Positions 1-8,938 of a stretch of 64,000 bases of DNA are shown piece by piece. The stretch is taken from NCBI RefSeq assembly GCF_000214475.1, contig NZ_AFII01000001.1:558001-622000 (forward strand), given 5' to 3'. Every line of letters begins with the position of its first letter. Positions within the stretch are counted from its first letter, which is position 1. The translations under genes were made by a program, and so were the position numbers. The DNA is from Parvimonas sp. oral taxon 110 str. F0139 (GTDB lineage Bacteria; Bacillota; Clostridia; Tissierellales; Peptoniphilaceae). The notes under the pieces are model-generated. The model was not told the DNA's origin. It searched no databases and saw nothing but the letters and a program-made list of their open reading frames with translations.

Positions 1-76
1 TACCAACTTTTCCAGCTTGTGAATAAGGTCCAATTGCTGCTGGAGCCTTATCAGTTTTTAAAAATCCTACGCTCAT
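1..76 (-). CDS. ridA: RidA family enamine/imine deaminase, C-terminus outside window
   Basis: Only the first 25 codons lie in the window; the rest is beyond the left edge. They begin MSVGFLKTDKAPAAIGPYSQ, the diagnostic N-terminus of the RidA/YjgF/YER057c family, where the A-I-G-P-Y-S-Q segment packs near the active site. Family members hydrolyse reactive 2-aminoacrylate and other enamines or imines released by PLP enzymes. The ATG at 74-76 is preceded by a GGAGGTAA ribosome site (81-88). The gene follows rsfS by only 17 nt on the same strand, so it is probably the last or near-last gene of the obg-yhbY-nadD-rsfS run. Confidence 0.85.
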   Translation of the reverse strand, partial: MSVGFLKTDKAPAAIGPYSQAGKVG

Positions 77-93
77 TTTCTTACCTCCTAAAT

Positions 94-401
94 CTATGCC
101 CACAATCTTTCAAGATTGTAATAGCTTCTATAATCTTCTGTCATAATATGAACTATAATTTCTCCACAGTCCAATAAAATCCAATTTCCATCTTTATATC
201 CTTCTGTACTTAAACAGTCCATATTATTCTTTTTAATTGGAACTCAATTTCATCGCAAATAGCTTGATTGTGATTAACTACACTTCCAGTTGCGATTACA
301 AAATATTCAGCAATAGATGACTTACCTTTTAAATCAATACTTACAACATTTTTTGCAATCTTATCATCCAATGCTTTCAATATAATATCAAGTTTCTCCA
401 T
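94..401 (-). CDS. rsfS: Ribosomal silencing factor RsfS (frame broken in a T5 run)
   Basis: RsfS binds ribosomal protein uL14 and blocks subunit joining when nutrients are short. The first 58 or so residues ([13 protein letters not shown] through [18 protein letters not shown]) are typical. The frame then stops early at about 210, but the next frame continues with the family C-terminus: [12 protein letters not shown], then G-E-I-I-V-H-I and Y-Y-N-L-E, ending at TAG 94-96. Adding one base in the T5 run at 230-234 rejoins the two parts into a 102-residue protein, close to the usual 105-120. The ATG at 399-401 has a GAGGTGAT site overlapping the yqeK stop, so it is translationally coupled. I read the break as a sequencing or assembly error. 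Confidence 0.8.
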
Positions 402-405
402 AATA

Positions 406-1550
406 TCACCTCATATTTACTAAATAATCTCTTGCTTTAATTGACAAGGGATGAATTTTTTGAGATTTTTTTTCTAAATATTCAAAACTATCGTTTAAAA
501 ATTTTATTATAGCTTTGTCAATATCATAATCTGCAATTTTTCTAAGTTCATCAACTGTATCATACTCTCTATTAGGCTCAATTTTATCTGAAATAAATAA
601 AATCTTTTCAATTAAAGACATATTCTCTCTCGCTGTTGTATGATAACGAACCGCTGAAATTATTTCATTATCAAAGATACCATATATATCTTTACAAACA
701 GCTGAACCTATTGGTGCATGTTGAATTTTTGGATTATTTTTTTCTTCAACATCCAATATTATATCAGAATTTAGCTTTTTATTCAACATATAATATTCTT
801 CTAGGTTCTTTGCACAATCATGAACAAGACCACTTAAATAAGCCTTATTTTCATCAGCCTTATAAATTTTCGCAAGCCTTCTACAATAATCTGCTACTCT
901 TAAAGAATGTTCATATCTATTCTTTGTAAGTTTTTCTTTTAAATCTTTTTTAATCTTTAGTATATCAAAATAATTAAGTTCTTCATAAATATAATTACTT
1001 ACTTTTTCAGGCACAAGATATTTTATAGATTTTTTTTCATTAATTCTGTTCCTAATTTCGGTAGATGAAATAGAAATAACAGAATTTTTAATTATATTAA
1101 TATCGTATTTTTCAATTATCTCTTTATTTTTTCTAAAATAAAATTATAATCGTATTTTCTAAGAAAAACTATTACTGAAGTAAGCTCTAAAAGTTTTTCA
1201 TATTTATACCAAGACCTTATATTTAAAAACTCGTCATCTCCCATTATGAAATAAAATTTATCTTCTCCATTGTAAAAATTTTCACTAATGGTATTATAAG
1301 AGTAATGAACTTTTGTAGAGTCATTTTCTACAAGAGAAATTTCAAAATTCTCATTATCTTCTAAAGCTAATCTTAACATATCAACTCTTGCATCAAAAGT
1401 GAACTTATCGACAGCCTTATGTGGAGGATTTGCATTCGGGAGAAAAACTATCTTATCAAGTCCCGTTTCTAGCAAACAATCCTCTGCAATTTGTAAATGT
1501 CCGTTATGAATAGGTGAAAAGCTTCCACCAAAAATTCCAATTTTTTTCAT
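406..1550 (-). CDS. nadD: Fused NadD nicotinate-nucleotide adenylyltransferase / YqeK HD-domain hydrolase (frame broken in a T6 run)
   Basis: The N-terminal part is NadD: GIFGGSFSPIHNGHL carries the nucleotidyl-transferase HxGH motif (G-H-L near residue 18). It converts nicotinate mononucleotide to deamido-NAD. The frame stops after about 144 residues. One extra base in the T6 run at 1127-1132 continues it through the NadD C-terminal motif (S-I-S-S-T-E-I-R, then Y-L-V-P-E-K-V) and directly, with no stop, into an HD-domain protein of the YqeK family (H-S-L-R-V-A-D, then G-L-V-H-D-C-A-K and Y-H-T-T-A). YqeK hydrolyses Ap4A symmetrically. The corrected product is about 381 residues, so the two enzymes, usually separate neighbours, are fused here. 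The ATG overlaps the yhbY stop (TAATG). Confidence 0.78.
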
Positions 1551-1846
1551 TATTCTGGTAACTCTATTCTATTTTCATCTTTTCTTTTTCTTCTGTAAAT
1601 AACAAATTTGTTTCCAATATGTTGAACAAACTCTGCTCTAGTTTTTTGTAAAACTAAATCTACTGTTTCTTTATTATCGTCTAAATTGTTATTTAGAATT
1701 TTAATTTTTATAAGCTCTCTTTTCTCTAAAGCCAAATCTAGTTGTCTAATAGTTTCATCATTAACTCCATACTTGCCTATATTCATAATGGGTTCCATAG
1801 AGTGAGATAATGACTTTAGAAATGCTCTTTGTTTTGGATTTATCAT
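1550..1846 (-). CDS. yhbY: YhbY CRM-domain ribosome assembly RNA-binding protein
   Basis: This 98-residue protein is essentially one CRM domain, with the family signature of an N-terminal K-Q-R-A-F-L-K-S-L followed by I-G-K-Y-G-V-N-D, the GxxG-like RNA-binding loop. YhbY associates with pre-50S particles. Length equals the family norm (about 95-100). It is placed between obg and nadD, the standard Firmicutes order, and its stop codon overlaps the nadD start by one base (TAATG), which implies coupled translation. The start at 1844-1846 is preceded by AAGGAGAAAA. Confidence 0.92.
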   Translation of the reverse strand: MINPKQRAFLKSLSHSMEPIMNIGKYGVNDETIRQLDLALEKRELIKIKILNNNLDDNKETVDLVLQKTRAEFVQHIGNKFVIYRRKRKDENRIELPE

Positions 1847-1858
1847 ATTTTCTCCTTA

Positions 1859-3124
1859 TTATTCAAAAAATTCAAATTCCATTTCTCCAATTACAATGGA
1901 TTGACCTTCTTTTACACCTTTTTGTTTTAATTCTTCAATTACTCCCTTATCAGTTAAAACTTTTTGGAAATATTTTAAAGAATCATAATCTTCAAAATTT
2001 GTTATATAAACTAGATAGTCAATGAGAGGTCCTTCAACATAGAATGTTCCGTCTTCACTATAAATTTCATAAGCCTCTTTTTCAACTTCTTCTATATATT
2101 CATAATCTTCATCAAAAGTTTCATAATCAATTTCAATTTTTGATAATTCATCAAATATTTTATATTTTAATTCCTTTACTCCCATTTGAGTAACAGCAGA
2201 AATTTCCAATACTGTTCTATCTTTAAAATATTCTTTTACTCTTTTTAAATTCTCATCAGAAGTAAGTAAATCTATTTTATTTGCAACAATTATCTCTTTT
2301 TTATTTTTAATATTTTCATTATAAAGCTCTAATTCCTTATAAATTGTATTATAATCTTCAATAGGATCTCTTCCTTCAATTCCAGAAACATCTAAGACAT
2401 GTACTAAAAGTCGTGTTCTTTCAACATGTTTTAAAAATTCAAAACCAAGTCCAATTCCCTCGCTAGCCCCTTCAATAAGACCAGGAATATCAGCTATTAC
2501 AAATGATTTATTTTCTTCAACTCTACAAACTCCTAAATTAGGTTCTAATGTTGTAAAATGATAATTTGCAATCTTAGGTTTTGCATCACTTAAAACAGAA
2601 AGCAAAGAAGATTTTCCAACATTTGGAAGACCGACAAGTCCAACGTCTGCAATTAGCTTTAATTCTAATTTTATAGTTCTTTCTTCACCCTTTGTTCCAG
2701 GTTGTGCAAAACGAGGTGCTTGTCTTGTACTTGTGGCAAATCTTGCATTTCCCTTTCCACCTCGGCCACCTTTAGCAACTATAAATTCATCATCTTTAAC
2801 TTTAAAATCATGAATAACCCTATTAGTTTCAAAATCCTTAATTAATGTACCAACAGGGACTTTTACGATTAAATCTTCTCCTTTTTTTCCATATTGTTTT
2901 TTTGTTTTTCCATTTTCTCCATTTTGAGCAAAGTAATGTTTTTTATATCTGAAATCCATAAGAGTTCTTACACCTTCATCTGATATAAAAATTACACTTC
3001 CGCCATCTCCTCCGTCGCCACCGTAAGGTCCACCATCAGGTTCATACTTCTCTCTTCTAAAAGAAACACAGCCATCTCCACCTTTACCGGCCTTTAATTC
3101 TATTTTTGCAATATCTATAAACAT
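1859..3124 (-). CDS. obg: Obg/CgtA GTPase
   Basis: Full-length (421 residues) Obg GTPase, which acts in late 50S maturation and stress control. Domains in order: glycine-rich Obg fold (about 1-158, starting MFIDIAKIELKAGKGGDG); G domain with G1 G-L-P-N-V-G-K-S-S (about 165), G3 D-I-P-G-L-I-E-G-A and G4 A-N-K-I-D-L-L; and a C-terminal OCT domain (about 340-421). The start has a GAGGT site. A terminator lies just upstream (3152-3179) and ends the preceding operon, so obg should have its own promoter in the short gap 3125-3151. I do not see a convincing one, and read-through is possible. Confidence 0.96.
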   Translation of the reverse strand: MFIDIAKIELKAGKGGDGCVSFRREKYEPDGGPYGGDGGDGGSVIFISDEGVRTLMDFRYKKHYFAQNGENGKTKKQYGKKGEDLIVKVPVGTLIKDFETNRVIHDFKVKDDEFIVAKGGRGGKGNARFATSTRQAPRFAQPGTKGEERTIKLELKLIADVGLVGLPNVGKSSLLSVLSDAKPKIANYHFTTLEPNLGVCRVEENKSFVIADIPGLIEGASEGIGLGFEFLKHVERTRLLVHVLDVSGIEGRDPIEDYNTIYKELELYNENIKNKKEIIVANKIDLLTSDENLKRVKEYFKDRTVLEISAVTQMGVKELKYKIFDELSKIEIDYETFDEDYEYIEEVEKEAYEIYSEDGTFYVEGPLIDYLVYITNFEDYDSLKYFQKVLTDKGVIEELKQKGVKEGQSIVIGEMEFEFFE

Positions 3125-3151
3125 ATTAACCTCTTTTTCTTATTTAATTTT

Positions 3152-3179
3152 AAAAAAGATTGAAAGCTCAATCTTTTTT
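3152..3179 (-). terminator. Intrinsic terminator after rpe
   Basis: A perfect 12-bp inverted repeat (3152-3163 and 3168-3179, loop AAGC on the plus strand) ends in a T run when read on the minus strand. It lies between the rpe stop (3197) and the obg start (3124), so it closes the prpC-pknB-rsgA-rpe operon. Confidence 0.85.
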
Positions 3180-3196
3180 TAATGACAAGCTCATAA

Positions 3197-3856
3197 TTAT
3201 TTTTCATAGTTTTTAAAAATTTCTTTATAAGCTCTAATTCTATTTTCTTTATCCGCAAAAACATCTGAACCTGAAACTATCAAATCTGCTCCAGCTTCAA
3301 TAACATCTTTAACATTTGTGCTTTTTACACCACCATCAACTTCAACTATAACATTTAAATTTCTTTCTCTTATTTTTGCTTTTAAATTTTTTATTTTATC
3401 AATAGCTGAAGGAATAAAACTTTGCCCACCAAAACCTGGATTTACACTCATAATTAAAACTAAGTCCAAATCTTCTAATACATAATCTAAAACTTCAATA
3501 TTAGTTGCAGGATTTAAAGAAACTCCAGCTTTCATTCCTAGTGATTTGATATAAGAAATAGTTCTATGAAGATGTTTACAAGCCTCATAATGTACAGTTA
3601 AAATTTCTGCTCCTGCATCCTTAAAGTTTTGAACATATCTATCAGGGTCTTCTATCATCAAATGAACATCAAAAACCATATTTGTTAAAGGTCTTAACTG
3701 TTTAATTATCATTGGTCCAAAAGAAATATTCGGAACAAATATTCCATCCATTACATCTAAGTGTAAATACTTAACTCCATTTTTGTCTAATACTTCTATT
3801 TCAGATTTTAAATCTGTAAAATCAGCTGATAACAATGATGGTGATAATTCTAACAT
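3197..3856 (-). CDS. rpe: Ribulose-phosphate 3-epimerase
   Basis: TIM-barrel epimerase of the pentose phosphate pathway interconverting ribulose-5-phosphate and xylulose-5-phosphate. It is 219 residues long, the family norm. Visible motifs are H-L-D-V-M-D-G-I-F-V-P-N (metal and catalytic Asp), M-S-V-N-P-G-F-G-G-Q (phosphate loop), and E-V-D-G-G-V near residue 174. The start codon abuts the rsgA stop (TAAATG) with GGAGG inside the end of rsgA, so translation is coupled. The pknB-rsgA-rpe order is standard in Firmicutes. Confidence 0.97.
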   Translation of the reverse strand: MLELSPSLLSADFTDLKSEIEVLDKNGVKYLHLDVMDGIFVPNISFGPMIIKQLRPLTNMVFDVHLMIEDPDRYVQNFKDAGAEILTVHYEACKHLHRTISYIKSLGMKAGVSLNPATNIEVLDYVLEDLDLVLIMSVNPGFGGQSFIPSAIDKIKNLKAKIRERNLNVIVEVDGGVKSTNVKDVIEAGADLIVSGSDVFADKENRIRAYKEIFKNYEK

Positions 3857-4732
3857 TTAATACCTCCTATTTTTTAGATATTCATTTAAGTAAAAGATAT
3901 AACTGTCATATCTACTTTTACTTATACTTCTACTTTCTAATTTTGATTTTACATAACAATCCGGTTCATTGATATGTTTGCAGTCAGAAAACTTACATTT
4001 AGAGCCAAATTCAAATTCTACAAATGCATCTCTAATTTGAACTTCACTATCTATAAATTTAGTAAGATCAAGAGAAGTAAAACCAGCCGTATCAATGATG
4101 AATGAGTTATCAAAAAATTCATATAAAGTAGCAGCTCTTGTTGTATGTTTACCCCTTTTTGTCTTATTACTTATATCTCCAACCCAAATATTATAATCTG
4201 GATTTAAAAAATTTAAAATTGTACTTTTTCCAACTCCTGAAGCACCTGTAATAACTGAAATTTTATCTTTACAAATCTCTTCAAATAATTTTCTATTGTC
4301 TAAACTAATGCTATTAAAAATTATCTTATAACCAAGTTTATCATAAATGTTTCTAAAATTAATTTCTGTTTCTTTATCAATTAAATCACACTTATTCAAA
4401 CATAAAATTATTGGAATTTTCATTACTTCATAGTACATTATATATCTATCAATAATTTTATATGAAATTTCTGGGTCTTTTAAAGAAAAAACTATTATAG
4501 CTTGGTCTACATTTACAACTGGAGGTCTTAAAATTTCATTTTTTCTATCAAAAACTTCAACTATACATGCTGTATTATCAGCAAAAATTTCAATTTTAAC
4601 ATTATCTCCAACCATTGGAGTAAATTTTTGTTTTCTAAAAACTCCTCTAGCTTTTGACATATATCTACCAGTTTTAGTTTTTACATAATATAAATCTTTT
4701 GAAATATCAAATATAACGCCAATTTCAAACAT
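3857..4732 (-). CDS. rsgA: Ribosome small subunit-dependent GTPase RsgA
   Basis: Circularly permuted GTPase that checks the 30S decoding centre during maturation. It has an N-terminal OB-fold, G4 L-N-K-C-D-L-I before G1 G-A-S-G-V-G-K-S-T, and a C-terminal zinc motif (C-K-F-S-D-C-K-H then C). I chose the ATG at 4730-4732 (MFEIGVIFD, 291 residues) over an upstream in-frame start at 4765. It has a GGTGAG site at good spacing, sits one base after the pknB stop, and gives the usual family N-terminus. The upstream option would overlap pknB by 32 nt. Confidence 0.93.
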   Translation of the reverse strand: MFEIGVIFDISKDLYYVKTKTGRYMSKARGVFRKQKFTPMVGDNVKIEIFADNTACIVEVFDRKNEILRPPVVNVDQAIIVFSLKDPEISYKIIDRYIMYYEVMKIPIILCLNKCDLIDKETEINFRNIYDKLGYKIIFNSISLDNRKLFEEICKDKISVITGASGVGKSTILNFLNPDYNIWVGDISNKTKRGKHTTRAATLYEFFDNSFIIDTAGFTSLDLTKFIDSEVQIRDAFVEFEFGSKCKFSDCKHINEPDCYVKSKLESRSISKSRYDSYIFYLNEYLKNRRY

Positions 4733-4733
4733 A

Positions 4734-6674
4734 TTAATTCTCACCTGATAAAATAAGTTCTCCATTTACATAAATATTAAATTTTTCACTAGATTTTGCT
4801 TTTATATTTATTGTTAGCTTTCCGCCACCTGTAACCATGGTTTTTTCATATAACTTTGTTTCACCGTTTTCTGTATTTTTTGTTACCATTAAAAGATAAT
4901 TCTTGTCTGGTTCATTTATTGTATACTTTTTAGTAACGGAATCAGCTTCACTATAAGAAGTCAAGTTTAACACATTGTCCTTAGTTGTCTTTCCTGAACT
5001 TACAACAATATCAATTTTAGTAGATGCATCAACTTTTACACCTTTGCCATAAGATTGCCAAATTACAGTTCCCGCTTTTTGTGAATCAGCTTTTTTCTCT
5101 GTTTTACCAACAGCAAGTCCGCTATCATACAATGCCTTTATTGCATCAGCTTCAGTTTTCCCAATCAAATCTGGAACTTCTACCTTTTTATCTTCTTTTC
5201 CTCTACTTACTACAATATCAATTTTAGTTCCTTTTTCAACTTCATCACCATAGTTTACACTTTGACTTATTACTTTATTTTCATCAACTTTATCGTCATA
5301 TTTTCTTTCAACTTTACCCAATGCCAAATTGCTCTTTTTTAATAGCTCTTCAACTTTTTCAAACTCAACATTTGATAAATTAGGAACAATTGTTTTATTC
5401 TTACCTACACTTACAGTCAATTCAACATTCGTTCCTTCTTTTGCTTCAGCATTTGGTGCTGGCGATTGTTGAACAATTTTTCCAGCTTCAACAGAATCAT
5501 CATTCACAGTTTTTACTATAAGTCCATTAAGTTTCTTTTCTTTTAACACTCTAATAGCTTCATCTTTATCCAATCCAGTTACTGGAGGTACTTTAACAGT
5601 ATTAGTAGCTTTATTAGAAACAGCTAATCTATATATAAAGAATACGGATGCGACTATAAGTAAAGCTAATACAACATAAGTTATACTATAATCGAAAATC
5701 CCCTTTTTCTTTTTTAGTTGTTCTCTGTTTTTATTATTATTTTTTATAATAGGTTTATTAAAATCATTTTGCTTATCAGCCTTATACACAGATTCTCTAT
5801 AAAAAGCTCTATCGGTATTATCATTAAATGTAGCTCTTTGATTACTTCCTACATTCTTATCTTCTAAAGCTTTTATAAGACTTTCTGCACTTTCAAATCT
5901 ATTTTCTGGATTTTTTTCCATACATTTTACAATTATAGAATTTAGCCAAGGTTCTAAATTTGGAACAAGTCTAATTGGTTCAACTAATGGTTCATTTATA
6001 TGTTGCATTGCTATTCCAACTGCATTATCTGTATCAAAAGGAACTCTTCCTGTAACCATTTCATACATAACAACACCTAAAGAATAAATATCTGATTTTT
6101 CGTCAATAAATTTTCCCTTTGCTTGTTCAGGTGAAATATAATGCACAGTTCCAAGTACAGAAGAAGTATAAGTTATAGTTGAACTTGTAGCAATTCTTGC
6201 TATACCAAAATCTGTAACTTTAACATTTAAATTTTCATCAATAATAATATTATGAGGTTTGATATCTCTATGTATTATATGATGTTTATGAGCACAATCT
6301 AAAGCATTGGCTATCTGCTTAGAAATAGCAACAACAGCATTTGAATTTAATCTGCCCTTATCCTTTATTAATTCATTTAAAGTCTTACCTTTAATATATT
6401 CCATTACAATATAGTTAAAAGTCTTGCCATCTTCTATATGTTGACCTACATCGTAAATTTTAACTATATTTTGATTGTTTAAATTAGCAACAGATTGAGC
6501 TTCTATAACGAATTTTTTTATAAATTCTTTATCTTCAAGATATTGTTCCTTCAAAACTTTAACGGCAACAATTCTTTTTAAATAAATATCCTTAGCTTTA
6601 TATACAATGGCCATCCCGCCAATTCCAACTTTTTCAATTACCTCATATCTGCCATTTAAAATTGATCCTAACAT
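4734..6674 (-). CDS. pknB: PASTA-domain Ser/Thr protein kinase (PrkC/StkP type)
   Basis: Membrane kinase that senses muropeptides or lipid II and phosphorylates cell-wall and division proteins. The N-terminal kinase domain (about 1-270) has G-I-G-G-M-A-I-V-Y, the A-V-K-V-L lysine, H-R-D-I-K-P-H-N and D-F-G-I-A. A lysine-rich juxtamembrane stretch leads to one transmembrane helix (about 331-352). Three PASTA repeats follow, each ending near T-x-V-x-L/I-x-V-S-x-G. A last 85 residues (about 562-646) are not PASTA and look like a small beta-rich domain of unknown role. The start overlaps the prpC stop by 7 nt, so kinase and phosphatase are coupled. Confidence 0.96.
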   Translation of the reverse strand: MLGSILNGRYEVIEKVGIGGMAIVYKAKDIYLKRIVAVKVLKEQYLEDKEFIKKFVIEAQSVANLNNQNIVKIYDVGQHIEDGKTFNYIVMEYIKGKTLNELIKDKGRLNSNAVVAISKQIANALDCAHKHHIIHRDIKPHNIIIDENLNVKVTDFGIARIATSSTITYTSSVLGTVHYISPEQAKGKFIDEKSDIYSLGVVMYEMVTGRVPFDTDNAVGIAMQHINEPLVEPIRLVPNLEPWLNSIIVKCMEKNPENRFESAESLIKALEDKNVGSNQRATFNDNTDRAFYRESVYKADKQNDFNKPIIKNNNKNREQLKKKKGIFDYSITYVVLALLIVASVFFIYRLAVSNKATNTVKVPPVTGLDKDEAIRVLKEKKLNGLIVKTVNDDSVEAGKIVQQSPAPNAEAKEGTNVELTVSVGKNKTIVPNLSNVEFEKVEELLKKSNLALGKVERKYDDKVDENKVISQSVNYGDEVEKGTKIDIVVSRGKEDKKVEVPDLIGKTEADAIKALYDSGLAVGKTEKKADSQKAGTVIWQSYGKGVKVDASTKIDIVVSSGKTTKDNVLNLTSYSEADSVTKKYTINEPDKNYLLMVTKNTENGETKLYEKTMVTGGGKLTINIKAKSSEKFNIYVNGELILSGEN

Positions 6675-7420
6675 AAAATCTCCTCATCATTTTTAAAAAT
6701 TCCAACAGTAACATTATCTCTTGCTAATCCACTTTTAACAGTAGATATAATATTATCAACCATTTCTTTTGCACTGTATTTAAAGTCTATCATTTCTGAA
6801 ATTTCGTCATCATCAAGTTCATTTGTAAGTCCATCAGAACAAACAAGTAAAATATCTTTTGGCTTAATTTTAATAGATTCAACATCAACTTCAACATGTT
6901 TTTCCATTCCAATTGCTCTCAGAATAGAATTCTTATCATTATAATTTTTCACTTCTTCTTCAGTTAATGCACCACTTGAATATAAATATTGAACTAAAGA
7001 ATGATCTTTTGTTAACATTCTAAAACTTTCGTCTTTAATATATATTCTACTATCTCCAACATGTCCGAAGTATAAAGTATTACCATCTATCAAAAGAACT
7101 TCTAAAGTTGTTCCCATTACTTTTTTAGAAATTTCTTCTTCTCCAGAATTTATTTCTAAATTAAGCTCATAAATAACTTTATTAGCTTCACAAAAAGCAT
7201 CTATTAATAGGAGAGAATATTCGGAATATAGTTTATAATTATTTTTTATATAATTCATAACTATACTTACTGCACGACTTGATGCAATTTCTCCATTATC
7301 ATGTCCTCCTACACCATCCGCTAAAATTAGAATATTTAGTTTTTCAAATTTTTCAAAAAGAAAATTGTCCTCATTATTTTCTCTAACATTTCCTTTATCC
7401 GAATTCATATAAAAAGACAT
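6668..7420 (-). CDS. prpC: PP2C-family Ser/Thr phosphatase (PrpC/Stp)
   Basis: Metal-dependent phosphatase that reverses PknB phosphorylation. It has 250 residues, the usual length, with PP2C motifs A-D-G-V-G-G-H (metal Asp), H-V-G-D-S-R-I-Y, C-S-D-G-L-T-N and A-R-D-N-V-T. No membrane segment, so it is cytoplasmic. It is the first gene of the prpC-pknB-rsgA-rpe operon, with a strong promoter 53 nt upstream of the start (7473-7501). Unlike many Firmicutes, rlmN is not directly upstream; it lies at 14 kb here. Confidence 0.95.
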   Translation of the reverse strand: MSFYMNSDKGNVRENNEDNFLFEKFEKLNILILADGVGGHDNGEIASSRAVSIVMNYIKNNYKLYSEYSLLLIDAFCEANKVIYELNLEINSGEEEISKKVMGTTLEVLLIDGNTLYFGHVGDSRIYIKDESFRMLTKDHSLVQYLYSSGALTEEEVKNYNDKNSILRAIGMEKHVEVDVESIKIKPKDILLVCSDGLTNELDDDEISEMIDFKYSAKEMVDNIISTVKSGLARDNVTVGIFKNDEEILC

Positions 7421-7442
7421 AAAACACTCCTTTAAAATATCC

Positions 7443-7501
7443 TTTATGAAAACCTATAATTTTCATAAAAGTATTATATTCTAAATATCTTAATAAGTCA
7501 A
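7443..7501 (-). promoter_or_regulatory. prpC operon promoter with palindrome at the start site
   Basis: On the minus strand, TTGACT (7496-7501), a 17-nt spacer and TATAAT (7473-7478) form a near-consensus sigma-A promoter. Immediately downstream, covering the predicted transcription start, is a perfect 10-bp inverted repeat (7443-7452 and 7460-7469, TTTATGAAAA and its complement, 7-nt centre). It could be a repressor operator or form a hairpin at the 5' end of the mRNA. Confidence 0.75.
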
Positions 7502-7685
7502 GTTTTGTTTTTTAAAATGTTGATATTTCAATATTCTATTTTTAAAAATCAATTCTAAATTACAATATAATTTACCTACATTAGACATTTATTTAAAAAT
7601 TTTTTACAAATAATTGAATTTTTTAATCTAATTAATTATTATTTTACAAATGACAATTTTGAATATAAGTAATTAATTATATACT
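7502..7685. other. Intergenic DNA without recognised features
   Basis: Very AT-rich spacer between the prpC promoter and the ctpA terminator. I see no ORF with a ribosome site, no stable hairpin and no repeat here. Confidence 0.5.
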
Positions 7686-7720
7686 AAAAAGGCAACCTAA
7701 TTATTTATGGTTGCTTTTTT
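7686..7720 (-). terminator. Terminator of the ftsEX-ctpA operon
   Basis: GCAACC (7692-7697) pairs with GGTTGC (7709-7714) across an 11-nt loop, with T residues following on the minus strand. It sits about 10-45 nt after the ctpA stop. A-richness on the other side means it may work in both directions. Confidence 0.75.
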
Positions 7721-7730
7721 ATACATAATA

Positions 7731-8926
7731 TTATTTCAACAATTCAATAGCTTTTTTTAATTGTTCATCATCCTTTAAATGTTCTATTCCAGTTTTAGAA
7801 TAATTCTTTTGTTCAACTTTATAATCAGGCTCTAACCCAACTTTGTGTATTTTAGTTCCATTAGGTCCAAAATACTCAGCAATGGTCATCTTTATTCCTT
7901 CAGATTTTCCTCCATTATTTATTGGGAAAATAGATTGAATTATTCCTTTTCCAAAAGATTTTTCTCCAACCAATGTAGCTTTCTTATTATCATGAAGAGC
8001 AACACTTAAAACCTCAGAAGCTGATGCTGAACCTTTGTTAATTAAAACTACTATTGGAATATCTGTTCCTTTTCCTGTAGCTTTTTCAACAGTTTCTTTT
8101 CCTTTACTATCTACAATTTTCATAATTGTAGATTCAGGTAAAATTTTATCAGCAACTTGCTTAACAGATGTCAATAGCCCTCCTGGGTTATTTCTAAGGT
8201 CAATAATTAAAGATTTTGCTCCTTTACTCAAGCCATCATCAATAGCCTTTTCAAAGTCAGTACCTGTTTTTTCAGCAAAGTTAGTAATTTGAACATATAA
8301 AATCCCATTATCTAAAAGTTTTGAATTTACAGATTCCGTAGTTATTTCTTCTCTCTTTAATGTGAAATCTATTATCTTTTCTTCAGAGTCTACAATTCTT
8401 TTAACTGTAACTTTGACCTCAGTACCAATTTCTTCATTACCTCTCATAAGTTTAACAGTTGACTCTAAATCATTCTTCTTTATTTCCTCATCATTGACTT
8501 TTACTATAATATCTTCTGCTTGTATCCCAGCCTTTTGGCTTGGACCACCTTTTATCGGTGCAACAACTACAATTTCTCCATTTTCATTTACACTAACTTG
8601 AACACCTATCCCAACAAATTTTCCTGTATTAGTTTTTTGAAGTTCCTTCATATCTTTTTCAGTCATATATTGAGTATAAGGGTCTCCCAAAGAAGAAAAT
8701 ATTGCTTTTTTAATTTCAGTATTCATTTTTTCATAATCAATATCGAAATAATACTTTTCTTTTATTGCATCAACAAAAGGTTTAAAACTACCATAATCAG
8801 AAGTTTCTTCAGTTTTAGTATTAGTAACTGATGAAACTGATGAATTTTTTCCAGCCTTGTATGATATAAATGAGCTTAAAAATATCATCAAGACCAGAAA
8901 AACCGTAAGTTTTTATTTTTTATCAT
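7731..8926 (-). CDS. ctpA: S41-family C-terminal processing protease (frame broken near the N-terminus)
   Basis: Envelope serine protease with an N-terminal anchor, a PDZ domain (about 80-170, containing V-G-I-G-V-Q) and an S41 catalytic domain with the nucleophile Ser in G-S-A-S-A-S-E-V-L and Lys in K-S-F-G-K-G-I. The visible open frame starts only at a TTG (8889). An ATG at 8924-8926 with AGGAG upstream opens a second frame; one added base in the T5 run at 8910-8914 joins them into MIKNKKLTVFLVLMIFLSSF, a good signal anchor. The gene follows the M23 hydrolase by 12 nt, suggesting it trims or activates proteins of the same division unit. Confidence 0.85.
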
Positions 8927-8938
8927 ATATTATTACTC

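Noticed and set aside
636-929. Plus-strand open frame of 97 codons opposite yqeK
   Set aside because: Antisense to a conserved gene, no ribosome site, low-complexity composition; a shadow frame.
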